Source: Clostridia bacterium (GTDB lineage Bacteria > Bacillota > Clostridia > Oscillospirales > Acutalibacteraceae). Taken from it: DNA of 39,794 nucleotides. Both the position numbers and the translations under genes were made by a program. A model generated the notes under the pieces. That model did no database searches, was not told where the DNA came from, and was given only the letters and a program-made list of their open reading frames with translations. Each line of letters opens with the position of its first letter. Position 1 is the stretch's first letter. The stretch lies in contig JAFQEE010000024.1 in assembly GCA_017399175.1 (NCBI GenBank), positions 1-39,794 of the forward strand, in the 5' to 3' direction. This document shows positions 7,970-17,952 of the stretch, one piece after another.

Positions 7970-10900
7970 TTATTCATCATATGTCTTGGTTGTGCCGAAA
8001 AGACTACGGAAGAAACTACCCAATTTATCAAAGAAACCTGCTTTAGATTTCATTTCGATTGAATCGGTTGCAAGAACTTCACCGTCAGCACTATAAAGTG
8101 TAGCTGTAAATGTTGTTTTGCCGTTACTGTCAGAAACAATCTTTAATGAGTTACCATTGTTAATTTCTTCAGTCTTGAACTTACCGTTACTTGTGGTCCA
8201 TACAACATACGAACCTGCAGGAGCAGTACCTTCGATATTTGTATGAAGCTTGATTCCATCCTTATGACGAATTTCAGTTCTTGATGGTGATTGAATACTG
8301 AATGTATAGTTGCTCTCTGGTGCAAGAACAATTACTTTACAGCTAACTTCTAAACCATCAACGGTGTAATATACTATTGAAGTTTCCCCAACTGAAATTG
8401 CTGTTACATTTCCTTGAGTGTCAATTGTGGCAACACTTTCATCTACAGAGTAATATTTAGTTGAACCTTCTGTTGCATTAGATGGATAAACTGTACTTGT
8501 AATTGTTGCTGTATCACCAATCTTTAGTTCGATTAATGTTTTATCCAAAACAATCTGTTCCACCTGCACATACTCTTCTGTGTTGACAGTAAATGAATCA
8601 CTATAACCACCATCTTCAGTTGTAACTGTTATTGTTGCTAACCCTACACCATTAACAGTAATCAAGCCTTCGTTATTTACATAAACAACATCACTATTAG
8701 AACTATACCAAGAGACATCGATATTTGTTGGTTGTATTGGTGCAAAATCATAATCAAGCACAAGAGTATTACCTACATATAATTGTTCGTACTTGTCTCT
8801 GATTGATATACCCTCTACTGGAATTACACAATTTACTGCACATGAGGCGACAAACTCTCCATCTTCAGATACAGCTTTAATAATTGTTTCACCGGAACCA
8901 ACCGCTGTAACTGAACCATTCGAATCAACTGTTGCGATTTCTTCATTTTCACTAATCCAAATTATATTAGTATTTGTGGCATTAGATGGAACTACAGTCG
9001 CAACTAATTGCATTGTTTCATCTTTATTAAGATTTGCATTCTCAGTATTCAAATTGATTTCGCTAACAGGATAAATAACATTACAATTCACATTGTTTTG
9101 TTCTACACCAGAAAGTGCATCAGAAGTTGAATAACAAGTAATTGATAATTGAGAAGAACAATCACTGAAAGCATTTTGACTAACGAAGGTTGCTTGTTCA
9201 GGAATTTCTATAGATTCAAGTGCAGTACATCCTGCAAATGCCTCATCCTCAATTGAAATTGCATTGTTTGTGAAGTTAACTTCATCAAGACTTGAGCAAT
9301 TCATAAATGCACCCATTCCAAGTGTGGTTACAGACTCGGGAACGATAACAGATTGCAACGATGAACATTCTGCAAAGGCACAAGAACCAATTTCTGTTAA
9401 GCCTTCTGATAATACAACATTTTCTAGTGATGTACATTCGTAGAAAGCATAACTATCAATTGCACCTACACTATCGGGTATCTCTACAGAGGTGAGGTTT
9501 GAGCATCCATCAAACAAACTATTTCCGATATTATTAACCCCTTCAGGAATATTAACACTTTCCAATTTGGTACAACCAGTAAATGTACCATCACCAAGAT
9601 TTGTAACACTTTCTGGAATTTCAATAGATTGAAGTGCTGTGCAACCTGAGAACATGCCATCACCAAGAGTGGTAATATCATCTGGTAATTCTACAGTTGT
9701 AAGTGATGTGCAATTGGAAAATACACTATCGCCAATATTTTCAACTGTTTCCGGAATAGAAACACTCTCAATTGCTGTACATCCACTAAATGCTTGGTCT
9801 CCAATCTCGGTTATATTTTCCGGAATATTAATCGAAGGTAAACTTGAACATCCTTGGAAAACACCAGCATTAATTGTTGTAATGCTTTCAGGAATGTTAA
9901 TATCTTCAAGGCTTGAACAATTAAAGAACGCAGTATCATCAATACTTGTTACAGTATCAGGGATTAATAGTTCTTTAAGTGATGTACAACCCTGGAATGC
10001 ACTCTCACCAATTTCTGTAGTGGTATCAGGTATATCGTATATCTCAAGTGATGTACAACCTTCAAAAGCGAAGGCACCTATAGTGCTTGTTATATTAGAA
10101 CTTGATTTTGTTGAGGATTTTGTTGTAGCTTTCTTTAAAGATGTACACTTAGAAAACGCATAACTTCCGATTGAAATATCACTGGCAGCGGTGTATTCTA
10201 ATAATTTCGGACACTCACCAAAGGAATAGCTGCCAAGCTTCTTTACCGACCATGGCAACTGTACATATGTTAATTCACTGAAACCATAGAACGCAAAAGA
10301 ACCAACACTTGTAATACCTGAAGATATAACAAGATTTTTTGCTTGACCACTATATTTCGTCCATTCTGGTTTCACATTTGAACCATAACAAGGCATATTA
10401 CCTTCACCATATATTGTCAGTGTTCCTGTTGTCGAATCGAATGTTGATGTAAATGTTTTAGATTTTTCCCAAACCGCATAAAGTGTAGTGTTTTTGTTTG
10501 CTGTAAGAATATCTCCAGGACCATATTCTGGTGTTGTTGAGTTACTTGAAGTGCTCCATCCCATAAAGTCATAACCTGTTTTGGTAGGAATATTTGCAGA
10601 AAGAGATAAGTTTTTGTTGTATTTTTTTGTTTGTGTTGATGGTGCACCCGTACCACCATTAGCGTTATATGACACCTTATATTCTTCAGTAATGTCAACG
10701 CTTATCATAGCAACCGTACAAACTTTTTTGTCACTATCTATAACAGACACGGTTATGACATCGTTTCCCGGTTTCGTAGCTGTTACTTTAATTGTGGATA
10801 TTCCAAGAATATGTTCATCTATTGTTGCAGAACAATTTCCGTTCTGCGACGTAATTTTATATTTATATGAGTCTAAAACCCAACCACTTAATTTTGATGT

Positions 10901-12109
10901 AACACTTTTTGTTTTTGTACCACTCAAATTCAAATCCAAACTATATCCTGACAAATTGATTACAGTTAATTCTGGTCTATAAACAGCATATAAAGTAATA
11001 CTTTTATTGTCACTATATGGTTGTCCTGCATAATATGTAGGAGATGTTGCAAATGGGCTTGTTGACCAACCGAGGAATATAAAACCTCGTCTATACGGAT
11101 AAGCGGTGGTAATGTTGATAGTATCTCCTCTATATTTGGATTGCGAAGGTACATTGCCTAATCCAAAGTTGTTTTTGTATGTTATGGTATACTTAGTACG
11201 GTTTGTTAATCGTTCCGAATATATCCACTTTCCATCGTCTGTTTTATACCACAAATTTCCATATTCATTTATGTACTGTTTTACTAAATGAACAATCGTT
11301 CCTTTTGTTGATATTCGCCTGTTTTCAACATATTTTTTCCCAGGACCATCTCTAACAATTACATCATCCTTAACCGTTTGTAAATACTTGTTGCAACTTG
11401 TCTCTTTTAAATATGAGCCCATAAAGAATGTTCCATAATAATATTCATCTCTTGGAGATACAATGTGGTCAAGGAATCTACCACCATATGATATATTGGA
11501 ATTAAACTCCTTCCACGAACACACTCTTATCGCAACGAAACCTGATGGGCTCCAGTTACCATCAACATAAGTTACATTATCCTGGGAATATGAAAGAATA
11601 ATTAAAGAGTGTCCAGACCCACTACCACGCTCTGTTCGAAAATATGAACCTGTTTTAATCCCCCAATTCACAAAATCATTATATGTTAAATTGTTTCTTC
11701 TCAAAGAACCACTTGCTGGTATTCTAACAGAGTTACTTCTTTCGCTACTTGGATAATCATTAAATAAAAAGTGATACACCGCATGAGCATATGCAAAACA
11801 TGATTGTGACCATCCAAACTGTTTCGATATGTATCTGTTTTCACCTGGCATAACACCATATGAACCAACACCAATATTAACTTTTTTTGTACAAGCTCTA
11901 TCAGAATAAATTGGAATATCTCCTTTGAAAACTTCGTCTAATTTTTGAGCCAACAAGGTAGATGAAGTGTAATTTAAACCACTAATCCCTTCTAAACTTC
12001 CTATTTGTTGCCCTGCAGCACTCGACAGGAAAATGTTTAATGGTATCATACCAATTAAAATCAGTATGCTTAAAAATATTGAACAACTTTTTATACATGT
12101 TTTTTTCAT
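7970..12109 (-). CDS. Giant secreted protein: papain/CHAP-like hydrolase, SH3, InlB repeats, 17 LRR units, Ig-like domains
   Basis: 1379 residues. The start at 12109 has AAGGTGA 6 bases upstream and a leader; the longer ORF start at 12190 would overlap the upstream gene by 59 bases. Domains: signal peptide 1-32; Cys/His hydrolase about 85-215 with C104 (WSQSCFAYAHAVY), H167 (SGSGHSLIILSY) and D183/N185 (YVDGN), similar to CHAP or C39 folds; SH3-like about 235-302; InlB-type (Flg_new) repeats about 306-385 and 485-560; 17 BspA-type LRR units (IGxxAFxxCTSL); three BIG2-like domains; and a C-terminal module of about 110 residues shared with the protein at 3085, ending AGFFDKLGSFFRSLFG. It is the second gene after the subtilase at 12132 (22-base gap). 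Likely a surface protein that cleaves peptide or cell-wall amide bonds and mediates adhesion; the target is unknown. Confidence 0.88.
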   Translation of the reverse strand: MKKTCIKSCSIFLSILILIGMIPLNIFLSSAAGQQIGSLEGISGLNYTSSTLLAQKLDEVFKGDIPIYSDRACTKKVNIGVGSYGVMPGENRYISKQFGWSQSCFAYAHAVYHFLFNDYPSSERSNSVRIPASGSLRRNNLTYNDFVNWGIKTGSYFRTERGSGSGHSLIILSYSQDNVTYVDGNWSPSGFVAIRVCSWKEFNSNISYGGRFLDHIVSPRDEYYYGTFFMGSYLKETSCNKYLQTVKDDVIVRDGPGKKYVENRRISTKGTIVHLVKQYINEYGNLWYKTDDGKWIYSERLTNRTKYTITYKNNFGLGNVPSQSKYRGDTINITTAYPYRRGFIFLGWSTSPFATSPTYYAGQPYSDNKSITLYAVYRPELTVINLSGYSLDLNLSGTKTKSVTSKLSGWVLDSYKYKITSQNGNCSATIDEHILGISTIKVTATKPGNDVITVSVIDSDKKVCTVAMISVDITEEYKVSYNANGGTGAPSTQTKKYNKNLSLSANIPTKTGYDFMGWSTSSNSTTPEYGPGDILTANKNTTLYAVWEKSKTFTSTFDSTTGTLTIYGEGNMPCYGSNVKPEWTKYSGQAKNLVISSGITSVGSFAFYGFSELTYVQLPWSVKKLGSYSFGECPKLLEYTAASDISIGSYAFSKCTSLKKATTKSSTKSSSNITSTIGAFAFEGCTSLEIYDIPDTTTEIGESAFQGCTSLKELLIPDTVTSIDDTAFFNCSSLEDINIPESITTINAGVFQGCSSLPSINIPENITEIGDQAFSGCTAIESVSIPETVENIGDSVFSNCTSLTTVELPDDITTLGDGMFSGCTALQSIEIPESVTNLGDGTFTGCTKLESVNIPEGVNNIGNSLFDGCSNLTSVEIPDSVGAIDSYAFYECTSLENVVLSEGLTEIGSCAFAECSSLQSVIVPESVTTLGMGAFMNCSSLDEVNFTNNAISIEDEAFAGCTALESIEIPEQATFVSQNAFSDCSSQLSITCYSTSDALSGVEQNNVNCNVIYPVSEINLNTENANLNKDETMQLVATVVPSNATNTNIIWISENEEIATVDSNGSVTAVGSGETIIKAVSEDGEFVASCAVNCVIPVEGISIRDKYEQLYVGNTLVLDYDFAPIQPTNIDVSWYSSNSDVVYVNNEGLITVNGVGLATITVTTEDGGYSDSFTVNTEEYVQVEQIVLDKTLIELKIGDTATITSTVYPSNATEGSTKYYSVDESVATIDTQGNVTAISVGETSIVYYTVDGLEVSCKVIVLAPESNYTFSIQSPSRTEIRHKDGIKLHTNIEGTAPAGSYVVWTTSNGKFKTEEINNGNSLKIVSDSNGKTTFTATLYSADGEVLATDSIEMKSKAGFFDKLGSFFRSLFGTTKTYDE

Positions 12110-12131
12110 TTTCGTCACCTTATTACAATTA

Positions 12132-14711
12132 TTATGCATGAGAAATTGTAGAAATTGGAACCCAACCAAATCTACTTGAATTTTGACCATAGCTAATACC
12201 TACATATTCTACTCCCTTATACCAATAGCTGAGGTCGGTAATCCACATTCCACATGGTTCTTTATAATATATATTGCCTGTACCATTTACATTTTGTCTG
12301 ATTTCTCCACCACTCCAGATTACATATTCACCAACATAAAACGCTCTTCTACCAAGACTGTATGTAATTGTTATGGTTGAGCCACGTCTTAACTGACCTG
12401 TGGTACTTTGTGCATAAACAAGAGTATATGAAACATTATCGTTGTAATCACTTGCGACAATAACATTAAATCCTAATCCTTCAAGTGTAGCTTTTGCATT
12501 TGTATAACTCTGGCCAATTACATTTGGTATAGTTACTAAATCTTCACGCCAATGTGCATAAAGTGTAATATCTTTTGTAATTTCTGAGTTACTCGTATAT
12601 TGTTTGCCACCTGATTGTGCATCAAACCAACCCACAAAAATATAGTAAGTTTTATTTGCTGTTGGCAATGTTCCCAATGTGGAATTCTTCCATTTCGCAA
12701 ACAAAGTAATATTACTTTTTGCCATATAAACACTATCAGGCGCATATGATGTGCCTGTATAGTCTGATTTTTCATACCAGCCTTCTACAATACTTTCAGG
12801 ATATTTTTTACTAACTACATTTCCGTCCGAAACAAAAGTGACCGTATACGTTTTGGTCAATGCAGGAACTTTGACTTCATCGCCATCTTTAACAGTTACA
12901 TTATCAACATTTATACCGTTATTGTTTTTATACTGTATTGTACAGTCCGGAATGGCATTGTAAACATCTATTACTCCAAATCCATAGTGTTTATCCTTGC
13001 CTTCGTCGCCCAAATCTCTGCAATAATTTTTAATAAAATTTTCAATATCTTCACAAGAATATGATGGATATTTCAACCTAACCATTGCAACAATAGCGGC
13101 AACATGAGGTGTAGCCATAGAAGTTCCACTCAGAACCTCATAATCACCGTTTAAATATGCACTTAGTATTGATACACCTGGAGCTACGACATCAACAGAG
13201 TCACCATAATTTGAAAAGTATGCAACATTTCCATCTTGTTGTAATGCACCTACAACAATTACATTATCCATATGCGCAGGACAAACTGATTCAGTATCTA
13301 TAGCCTGATTATTATTTGCAGGGTCACCATTACCTGCAGCAACACAAACTACGATATCTTCTTCAAGTGCTTTTTCAATAGCCTCATCTATATATCGTGA
13401 CTCCGTTCCACCTAAACTAAGGTTAATAACATCAGCACCATTATTAACTGCATAATGTATACCTCTTGATACACTTGATTTATAGTTGTATCCATTGGCG
13501 TCTAATACACGAACAGGCATTATTTTTACATTAAGATTATTTGTGCAATCAACAACAATACCTGCAACATGAGTACCATGACCATTTTCATCCTCCGGGT
13601 TGCTATCACCATCAATAAAATCCTTACCACTTGATAATATTCTACCTTCCAAATATGGATGGTCCATATCCACTCCCGTATCAACTACAGCAACTGTCAC
13701 TAAATCATAGTATTCGTTATTTGCCAAGTGCTTAGCATAATCATCCGCATTAATATATGATTCACCCCAAGATATATTGGAATTACTTGTTTGGGATGAT
13801 GTTGCAGCTGTGCTAACACCAAATGAACTTGTTGATACAATTTCATCAAGTTCAATATATATCACTGAATTGTTATTAACCAACGAATTATAACAATATT
13901 CTGTTAATTCTTCAGTTGCAAACTGTAATACAACAACATTATCATCGCCATAAACAATTGTATCAGGGTTAAACTTAGCAAAATCGATTTTCGCATTATC
14001 AACTAATTTAACAATTATTCGTTTGGCATATAATGAATTGCTCTTTGCTTCTTCTATATCGAAGTCTTCAGATAACATAGTTTGTGCAACCAATGTCATT
14101 ATCTCGGTATCAAATTCTTCTTCAGATTCTGGTTCAACAATTTCGGTTTCATAATCGTACCAAACTGTTACTGTTTCACTTACTGTTTTTCCACCAAACG
14201 ATATTTCAATTGTATCAGATGATGTTTCTCTTCCGTCATTAAAGTTCACATTTGGCACACTACATTTGCCTGAAAAGAAATTCTTGATACTCAAAAACAT
14301 GTTTAACAAGAAATTTAATCTTGATGGTTGAATACTTACTTTATACCCATAATACAACGCTCCACCAGGTTCTATTGATTCACCATCAACATACAACGAA
14401 AGCTTATTGCCAATAGGTACAAGATCGTCAAAACTGCCAATAGCACTAACATTATCTACTGTTTTAGTGCCATTGTTGATTATTTCAACGGTAATATTAG
14501 CGTACTCCATTGCACCGTAGGAAGATGAATCCGTTGTTACTGTTACAGAAATTGGTGCAGAACTATCATCATTTGTTTCTGCTGCACTCACCTCCATTGA
14601 GAAGTCAAGCCATTCGGGGAACTCAAGTCCCATAAAGCCACTCAGAGGTGTTGCGGTTAGCATAATAACCACAACAAGCATTACCGATAAAGCCTTCTTA
14701 ATCTTTTTCAT
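12132..14711 (-). CDS. Secreted subtilisin-like serine protease (S8) with PASTA and SH3-like C-terminus
   Basis: 859 residues. Signal peptide about 1-44. The S8 catalytic domain spans about 315-595 with D344 (VAVVDTGVD), H378 (ENGHGTHVAG), oxyanion N461 (AAGNGD) and S531 (SGTSMATPHVA), so it should be active. A pro-region and a beta-rich domain with VxNNGT-type sequence precede it. After the protease come two InlB-like stretches (LFAKWKN, LYAHWRE), one PASTA-like repeat (IPNVIGQSYTNAKATLEGLGF) and a last segment resembling an SH3 or wall-binding domain. The ribosome site GGAGATGGG precedes the ATG. It heads an operon with the giant hydrolase/LRR protein. It may process neighbouring surface proteins; that is inference. 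Confidence 0.93.
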   Translation of the reverse strand: MKKIKKALSVMLVVVIMLTATPLSGFMGLEFPEWLDFSMEVSAAETNDDSSAPISVTVTTDSSSYGAMEYANITVEIINNGTKTVDNVSAIGSFDDLVPIGNKLSLYVDGESIEPGGALYYGYKVSIQPSRLNFLLNMFLSIKNFFSGKCSVPNVNFNDGRETSSDTIEISFGGKTVSETVTVWYDYETEIVEPESEEEFDTEIMTLVAQTMLSEDFDIEEAKSNSLYAKRIIVKLVDNAKIDFAKFNPDTIVYGDDNVVVLQFATEELTEYCYNSLVNNNSVIYIELDEIVSTSSFGVSTAATSSQTSNSNISWGESYINADDYAKHLANNEYYDLVTVAVVDTGVDMDHPYLEGRILSSGKDFIDGDSNPEDENGHGTHVAGIVVDCTNNLNVKIMPVRVLDANGYNYKSSVSRGIHYAVNNGADVINLSLGGTESRYIDEAIEKALEEDIVVCVAAGNGDPANNNQAIDTESVCPAHMDNVIVVGALQQDGNVAYFSNYGDSVDVVAPGVSILSAYLNGDYEVLSGTSMATPHVAAIVAMVRLKYPSYSCEDIENFIKNYCRDLGDEGKDKHYGFGVIDVYNAIPDCTIQYKNNNGINVDNVTVKDGDEVKVPALTKTYTVTFVSDGNVVSKKYPESIVEGWYEKSDYTGTSYAPDSVYMAKSNITLFAKWKNSTLGTLPTANKTYYIFVGWFDAQSGGKQYTSNSEITKDITLYAHWREDLVTIPNVIGQSYTNAKATLEGLGFNVIVASDYNDNVSYTLVYAQSTTGQLRRGSTITITYSLGRRAFYVGEYVIWSGGEIRQNVNGTGNIYYKEPCGMWITDLSYWYKGVEYVGISYGQNSSRFGWVPISTISHA

Positions 14712-14746
14712 TTTCCCATCTCCATTTTTTAATTTTCATTTATTAA

Positions 14747-14773
14747 GATTCTTCGCATTTGCTCAGAATGACA
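14747..14773. repeat. Half-copy of the CATTCTGAG intergenic repeat
   Basis: GATTCTTCGC...GCTCAGAATGACA, the same end sequence as the elements at 25663-25748 and 31135-31199. It lies in the 5' untranslated region of the subtilase operon. Confidence 0.65.
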
Positions 14774-14785
14774 AATTAAAATTTG

Positions 14786-14829
14786 ATTTGATTTATGCTC
14801 TTTCTTATTTTCAATTGATTGGTATCAAT
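14786..14829 (-). promoter_or_regulatory. Candidate promoter of the subtilase operon
   Basis: On the minus strand TTGAAA (14809-14814), a 17-base spacer and TCAAAT (14786-14791). A different palindrome, ATTGAT-TGGT-ATCAAT (14814-14829), abuts the -35 and overlaps the stop codon of the upstream lipoprotein. Its position mimics the shared operator, but the sequence does not match. Confidence 0.4.
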
Positions 14830-16159
14830 AACATATCCAATTTAATTTAGAGTCATTTAGTCTCTCATACATTTGATCTTCATATTCTATAGATATCTCT
14901 TTACCACTATCGACTTTTACAAGTTTGTTATTTTCCAAACTATAAGTATTATAATAAATCATACTTGTAACAACAGATATTTCTACCAGAACACCGGTAT
15001 TATCAGGGCAATAAAAACCACTATAGTTGTTTCCTGTTTCGCCTGCATAAACCAATTTGTTATTCTCATTGTATGTATATACTGAGCATCTGGTAAGGTA
15101 CGGATATGCATCGGAATTTGTTTTAACTGTATGTTCTATGAGAAATTCATCGTCACCGTCGCCATCGATATCACAATATGCATAGTATTTGAAATCATCA
15201 CCATACACATCATCTTCATCTGCACTATACATTACACTTGTATCTGCAACAATGAACTTTTCTTTTTCAGCATCATATTTATATGTTGTGATAAAATCAA
15301 CATTTTCATTTGTATCTTTACTAATTGAACTCCACTCTTTTGTTACAATTTCGCAAATTCCGTCATTGTCAACATCTTCCGGACGAATATACCAAGGCAT
15401 CGAATAAAAATATTCATCAGAACCTTCAACAGGTGTTCCGTCTTCTTCAAAATCATATGCATAATCTTTATTAGCTTCGACTGTTTCGTTCAAATCTGTA
15501 AACTCATTTGTTATTACATATTTGAACGTTTTTTCTGCTGTAATTTTATAACCATCTTCAGCAAAGCTCATTTCTTCAATTCCCTTTTCGGTAATTTTAT
15601 ACACACCCGGTATCCATGAGCCTCTGCCACCATTACCGCCAGTGTTTGTCATAAGCACAATTTCTTCACCCGGTTCGTTATCAACATTTGCTGTATGAAG
15701 CTCATAGCATGTATAACCTCCATTATCAAGAATTGAATAGAAGCCAATATCAGTTACCATTTCATATGTAATTATATCTTGTGTAGTGACAAAGAGATAT
15801 GTTAATGATTTTTCGGTCAGATACTCTCTCACAAGATATACCGTACCCAAAGATGTAGGATAAGGAACACTTATTTCATGATTATCATTTATATTAAATT
15901 CAGCAAACAAATCAATCTCATTTAAATCAATTGTATTATTCATAACCTTACTATCATAGGTTAAAACACCTGCACCAGGCTCAAAATAGTCTATCGGATT
16001 GTGATAGTTTATATTTTCTTTTGCATTTTCATCATGCTGTGAAATATTTTCTGACGGGTTTTCTTCATTCACAGGCTCGTTGTTCTGACAACCTACCAAC
16101 ATTAATGTTGCAAGAGCAAGTAATATTGCAATAATCTTTTTAAATGCTGATTTTTTCAT
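14825..16159 (-). CDS. Lipoprotein with FG-GAP/VCBS-like Ca-binding repeats (paralog A)
   Basis: 444 residues. The leader MKKSAFKKIIAILLALATLM ends in a lipobox LVGC with lipidated C24, so the mature protein is anchored to the outer face of the membrane. After an acidic linker, several short motifs such as DNDGICEIV and DIDGDGDDEFLIEH look like Ca-binding loops of FG-GAP/VCBS propeller repeats. The protein at 16237-17610 has an almost identical leader and the same order of motifs, so the pair is a tandem duplication. It follows its paralog after 77 bases and may be cotranscribed with it. Domain identity is moderately sure; function is unknown. Confidence 0.85.
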   Translation of the reverse strand: MKKSAFKKIIAILLALATLMLVGCQNNEPVNEENPSENISQHDENAKENINYHNPIDYFEPGAGVLTYDSKVMNNTIDLNEIDLFAEFNINDNHEISVPYPTSLGTVYLVREYLTEKSLTYLFVTTQDIITYEMVTDIGFYSILDNGGYTCYELHTANVDNEPGEEIVLMTNTGGNGGRGSWIPGVYKITEKGIEEMSFAEDGYKITAEKTFKYVITNEFTDLNETVEANKDYAYDFEEDGTPVEGSDEYFYSMPWYIRPEDVDNDGICEIVTKEWSSISKDTNENVDFITTYKYDAEKEKFIVADTSVMYSADEDDVYGDDFKYYAYCDIDGDGDDEFLIEHTVKTNSDAYPYLTRCSVYTYNENNKLVYAGETGNNYSGFYCPDNTGVLVEISVVTSMIYYNTYSLENNKLVKVDSGKEISIEYEDQMYERLNDSKLNWICY

Positions 16160-16236
16160 TTTATTTTCCTCTTAACTTTCACATGATGAGATATAACTAT
16201 ATTAGTTTGTGCATTAATTAACTACACCGATTCATA

Positions 16237-17610
16237 TCAATATTCTTTGAATTTTATTTCTTTACCAACATTTTTTAGTGTTGATGATGTATCGTCCCAA
16301 GTATATTCGCCTTTTTGGACTAACTTAAGTCGGTTATTTTTCATTTGATATGTATAATATGAGCCTTCTCCTGACATCCCTGCCGCCATTGTAACAGTGC
16401 CTTTGCCATCATAAAGTGATGCATGCCATCCTTCAATTGCACCTACATATACAAGTTTTTTGTTTGAAACCGTATAAATGTTGTACTCTCGGTCTCCCTC
16501 TGACTGACCTGTATGAATGATGATTTCCTTTGTTCCATCTTCGTTGATGTCACAATATGCATATTCAGAATAGCCTGTTCCATAATCGTCATAATCAGAA
16601 TCTGAGAACCATGCATTTGCCGTTTCAAACTGTTTTTTGCTCTTGTTATATTTTATAATTGTTGTTGCAAATCCTGCACAATTTGCATGTGATGCAACCC
16701 ATGTGTACTGTACTCTGCGAACACCGTAGCTACCATCATTAAGCTCTATAGGCTCAAAAATAAAGTATGAATCCAACATCGGCATTACGCCTTCTTTTCT
16801 TGGATTACCGTTAACATCAAAAAATCTTTCATGTTCTTCGTTACCCTTCATTTCAACAATAAATTCATCACTACTATATTCGTTTGTAACAACCATTTTA
16901 AAAGGTGCCTTTAATTCAAAATTAAAACCATTCTCTTCGTTTGGCTCATCAGGTTGCTTCATTTCCGCAATTCTACTATCGTAAATCTTGAAAACATATG
17001 AATTGTGTCCACCAGCACCGCCATTTCCACCATTAAACATATTCAGTACAATTTCTTCACCTTTTTCGCCGTCCAAATCAACAAGTGCGATTTCGTATGA
17101 GTTATTAAGTTTAATATCAGACGTCAATTCACAATCTGTATCAACAGACATAACTTTATCCCTTGTTGTGACAAAAATGAAGGTTTTTGAACCATATTCC
17201 AAACAATAATCGCGAACCAGATATACACATCCTAATTTTGTTGGATAAGGCACACTGATTTCATAGTTTTTTGATATTCCATATTTATCAAGTTTTACTG
17301 ATTTAAGGTCAATTGTATTATCCATAATATCCGGCTTTTTAACATCCACCACTCCGGGCCCTTCAGGTATATAACCTAAAATCTCTTCATCTTTTTTTGA
17401 TGTTTCTTCTTTTTCTGTTGGTTTTGTTTCATCCTTGTCAGAAGTTTCTTCTCTTTGAGTGTTTTCTTCCTGATTGACAACATCATTCTGTGAAATGTTT
17501 TCTGATGGGTTGTCTTCATTCACAGGCTCGTTGTTCTGACAACCTGCTAACACCAATGTTGCAAGTGCAAGTAAAACTGCGATAATCTTTTTTAATGCTG
17601 ACTTTTTCAT
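16237..17610 (-). CDS. Lipoprotein with FG-GAP/VCBS-like repeats (paralog B)
   Basis: 457 residues with lipobox LAGC (C24). It differs from its neighbour at 14825 by a longer Glu/Lys/Asp-rich linker (about residues 30-85). Shared landmarks: an unusual GGNGGxGG segment after EEIVL, the phrase VPYPTxLGxVYLVR, and DINEDGTKEIIIHT. It is first in its operon, with a good GGGGG ribosome region. Its promoter has the shared palindrome at 17679-17695, so it belongs to the same putative regulon as the other surface genes. Function unknown. Confidence 0.85.
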   Translation of the reverse strand: MKKSALKKIIAVLLALATLVLAGCQNNEPVNEDNPSENISQNDVVNQEENTQREETSDKDETKPTEKEETSKKDEEILGYIPEGPGVVDVKKPDIMDNTIDLKSVKLDKYGISKNYEISVPYPTKLGCVYLVRDYCLEYGSKTFIFVTTRDKVMSVDTDCELTSDIKLNNSYEIALVDLDGEKGEEIVLNMFNGGNGGAGGHNSYVFKIYDSRIAEMKQPDEPNEENGFNFELKAPFKMVVTNEYSSDEFIVEMKGNEEHERFFDVNGNPRKEGVMPMLDSYFIFEPIELNDGSYGVRRVQYTWVASHANCAGFATTIIKYNKSKKQFETANAWFSDSDYDDYGTGYSEYAYCDINEDGTKEIIIHTGQSEGDREYNIYTVSNKKLVYVGAIEGWHASLYDGKGTVTMAAGMSGEGSYYTYQMKNNRLKLVQKGEYTWDDTSSTLKNVGKEIKFKEY

Positions 17611-17650
17611 TTTTTATCCCCCTATTATATGTATAGATACACTTTCAAAT

Positions 17651-17695
17651 ATTTTACTCCTTTAAATTGCTCATTTCTATATGCCACTAGCATAC
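17651..17695 (-). promoter_or_regulatory. Promoter with shared palindromic operator (copy 3)
   Basis: On the minus strand GTATGCT-AGTG-GCATAT (17679-17695), then AGAAA, a 17-base spacer and TAAAAT (17651-17656). Spacing is identical to copies 1, 2 and 4. The opposing copy 4 is about 155 bases away, so the two divergent transcripts share this intergenic region. The rest of 17611-17952 is AT-rich with no gene. Confidence 0.75.
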
Positions 17696-17848
17696 ACTCT
17701 CATATTTATTTTTCAAAAAGTATTATGATTAATATTTTTAAATAATGTTTTTTGCAATTTTAGTATGGAATCATAAATGTTTCTTTGCTGATACAATTTT
17801 ATGAAAGCACAGGACAAAGATAATAAACACTAAAACTTTTTCTGTTTT

Positions 17849-17893
17849 ATATGCTGTCAGCATATAGGTTTTTATCGTTTATGACTTGAAAAT
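17849..17893 (+). promoter_or_regulatory. Promoter with shared palindromic operator (copy 4)
   Basis: ATATGCT-GTCA-GCATAT (17849-17865), then AGGTT, a 17-base spacer and GAAAAT (17888-17893). This drives the LRR/XRE/kinase operon. A second palindrome, TATATGCATATA, lies at about 17912-17923 in the presumed leader. Confidence 0.7.
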
Positions 17894-17952
17894 ACTGTCG
17901 AAATCCTGTATTCTATATGCATATACTTTATCAGCGTACTGGGGTGGATTTT

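Noticed and set aside
9120-10330. Periodic repeats that could suggest a CRISPR array
   Set aside because: They encode about 23-residue LRR units in a single reading frame, with variable sequence and no spacer structure.
14814-14829. A further copy of the shared operator before the subtilase
   Set aside because: Position fits, but the arms (ATTGAT/ATCAAT) do not match RTATGCT/GCATAT; short palindromes occur by chance in AT-rich DNA.
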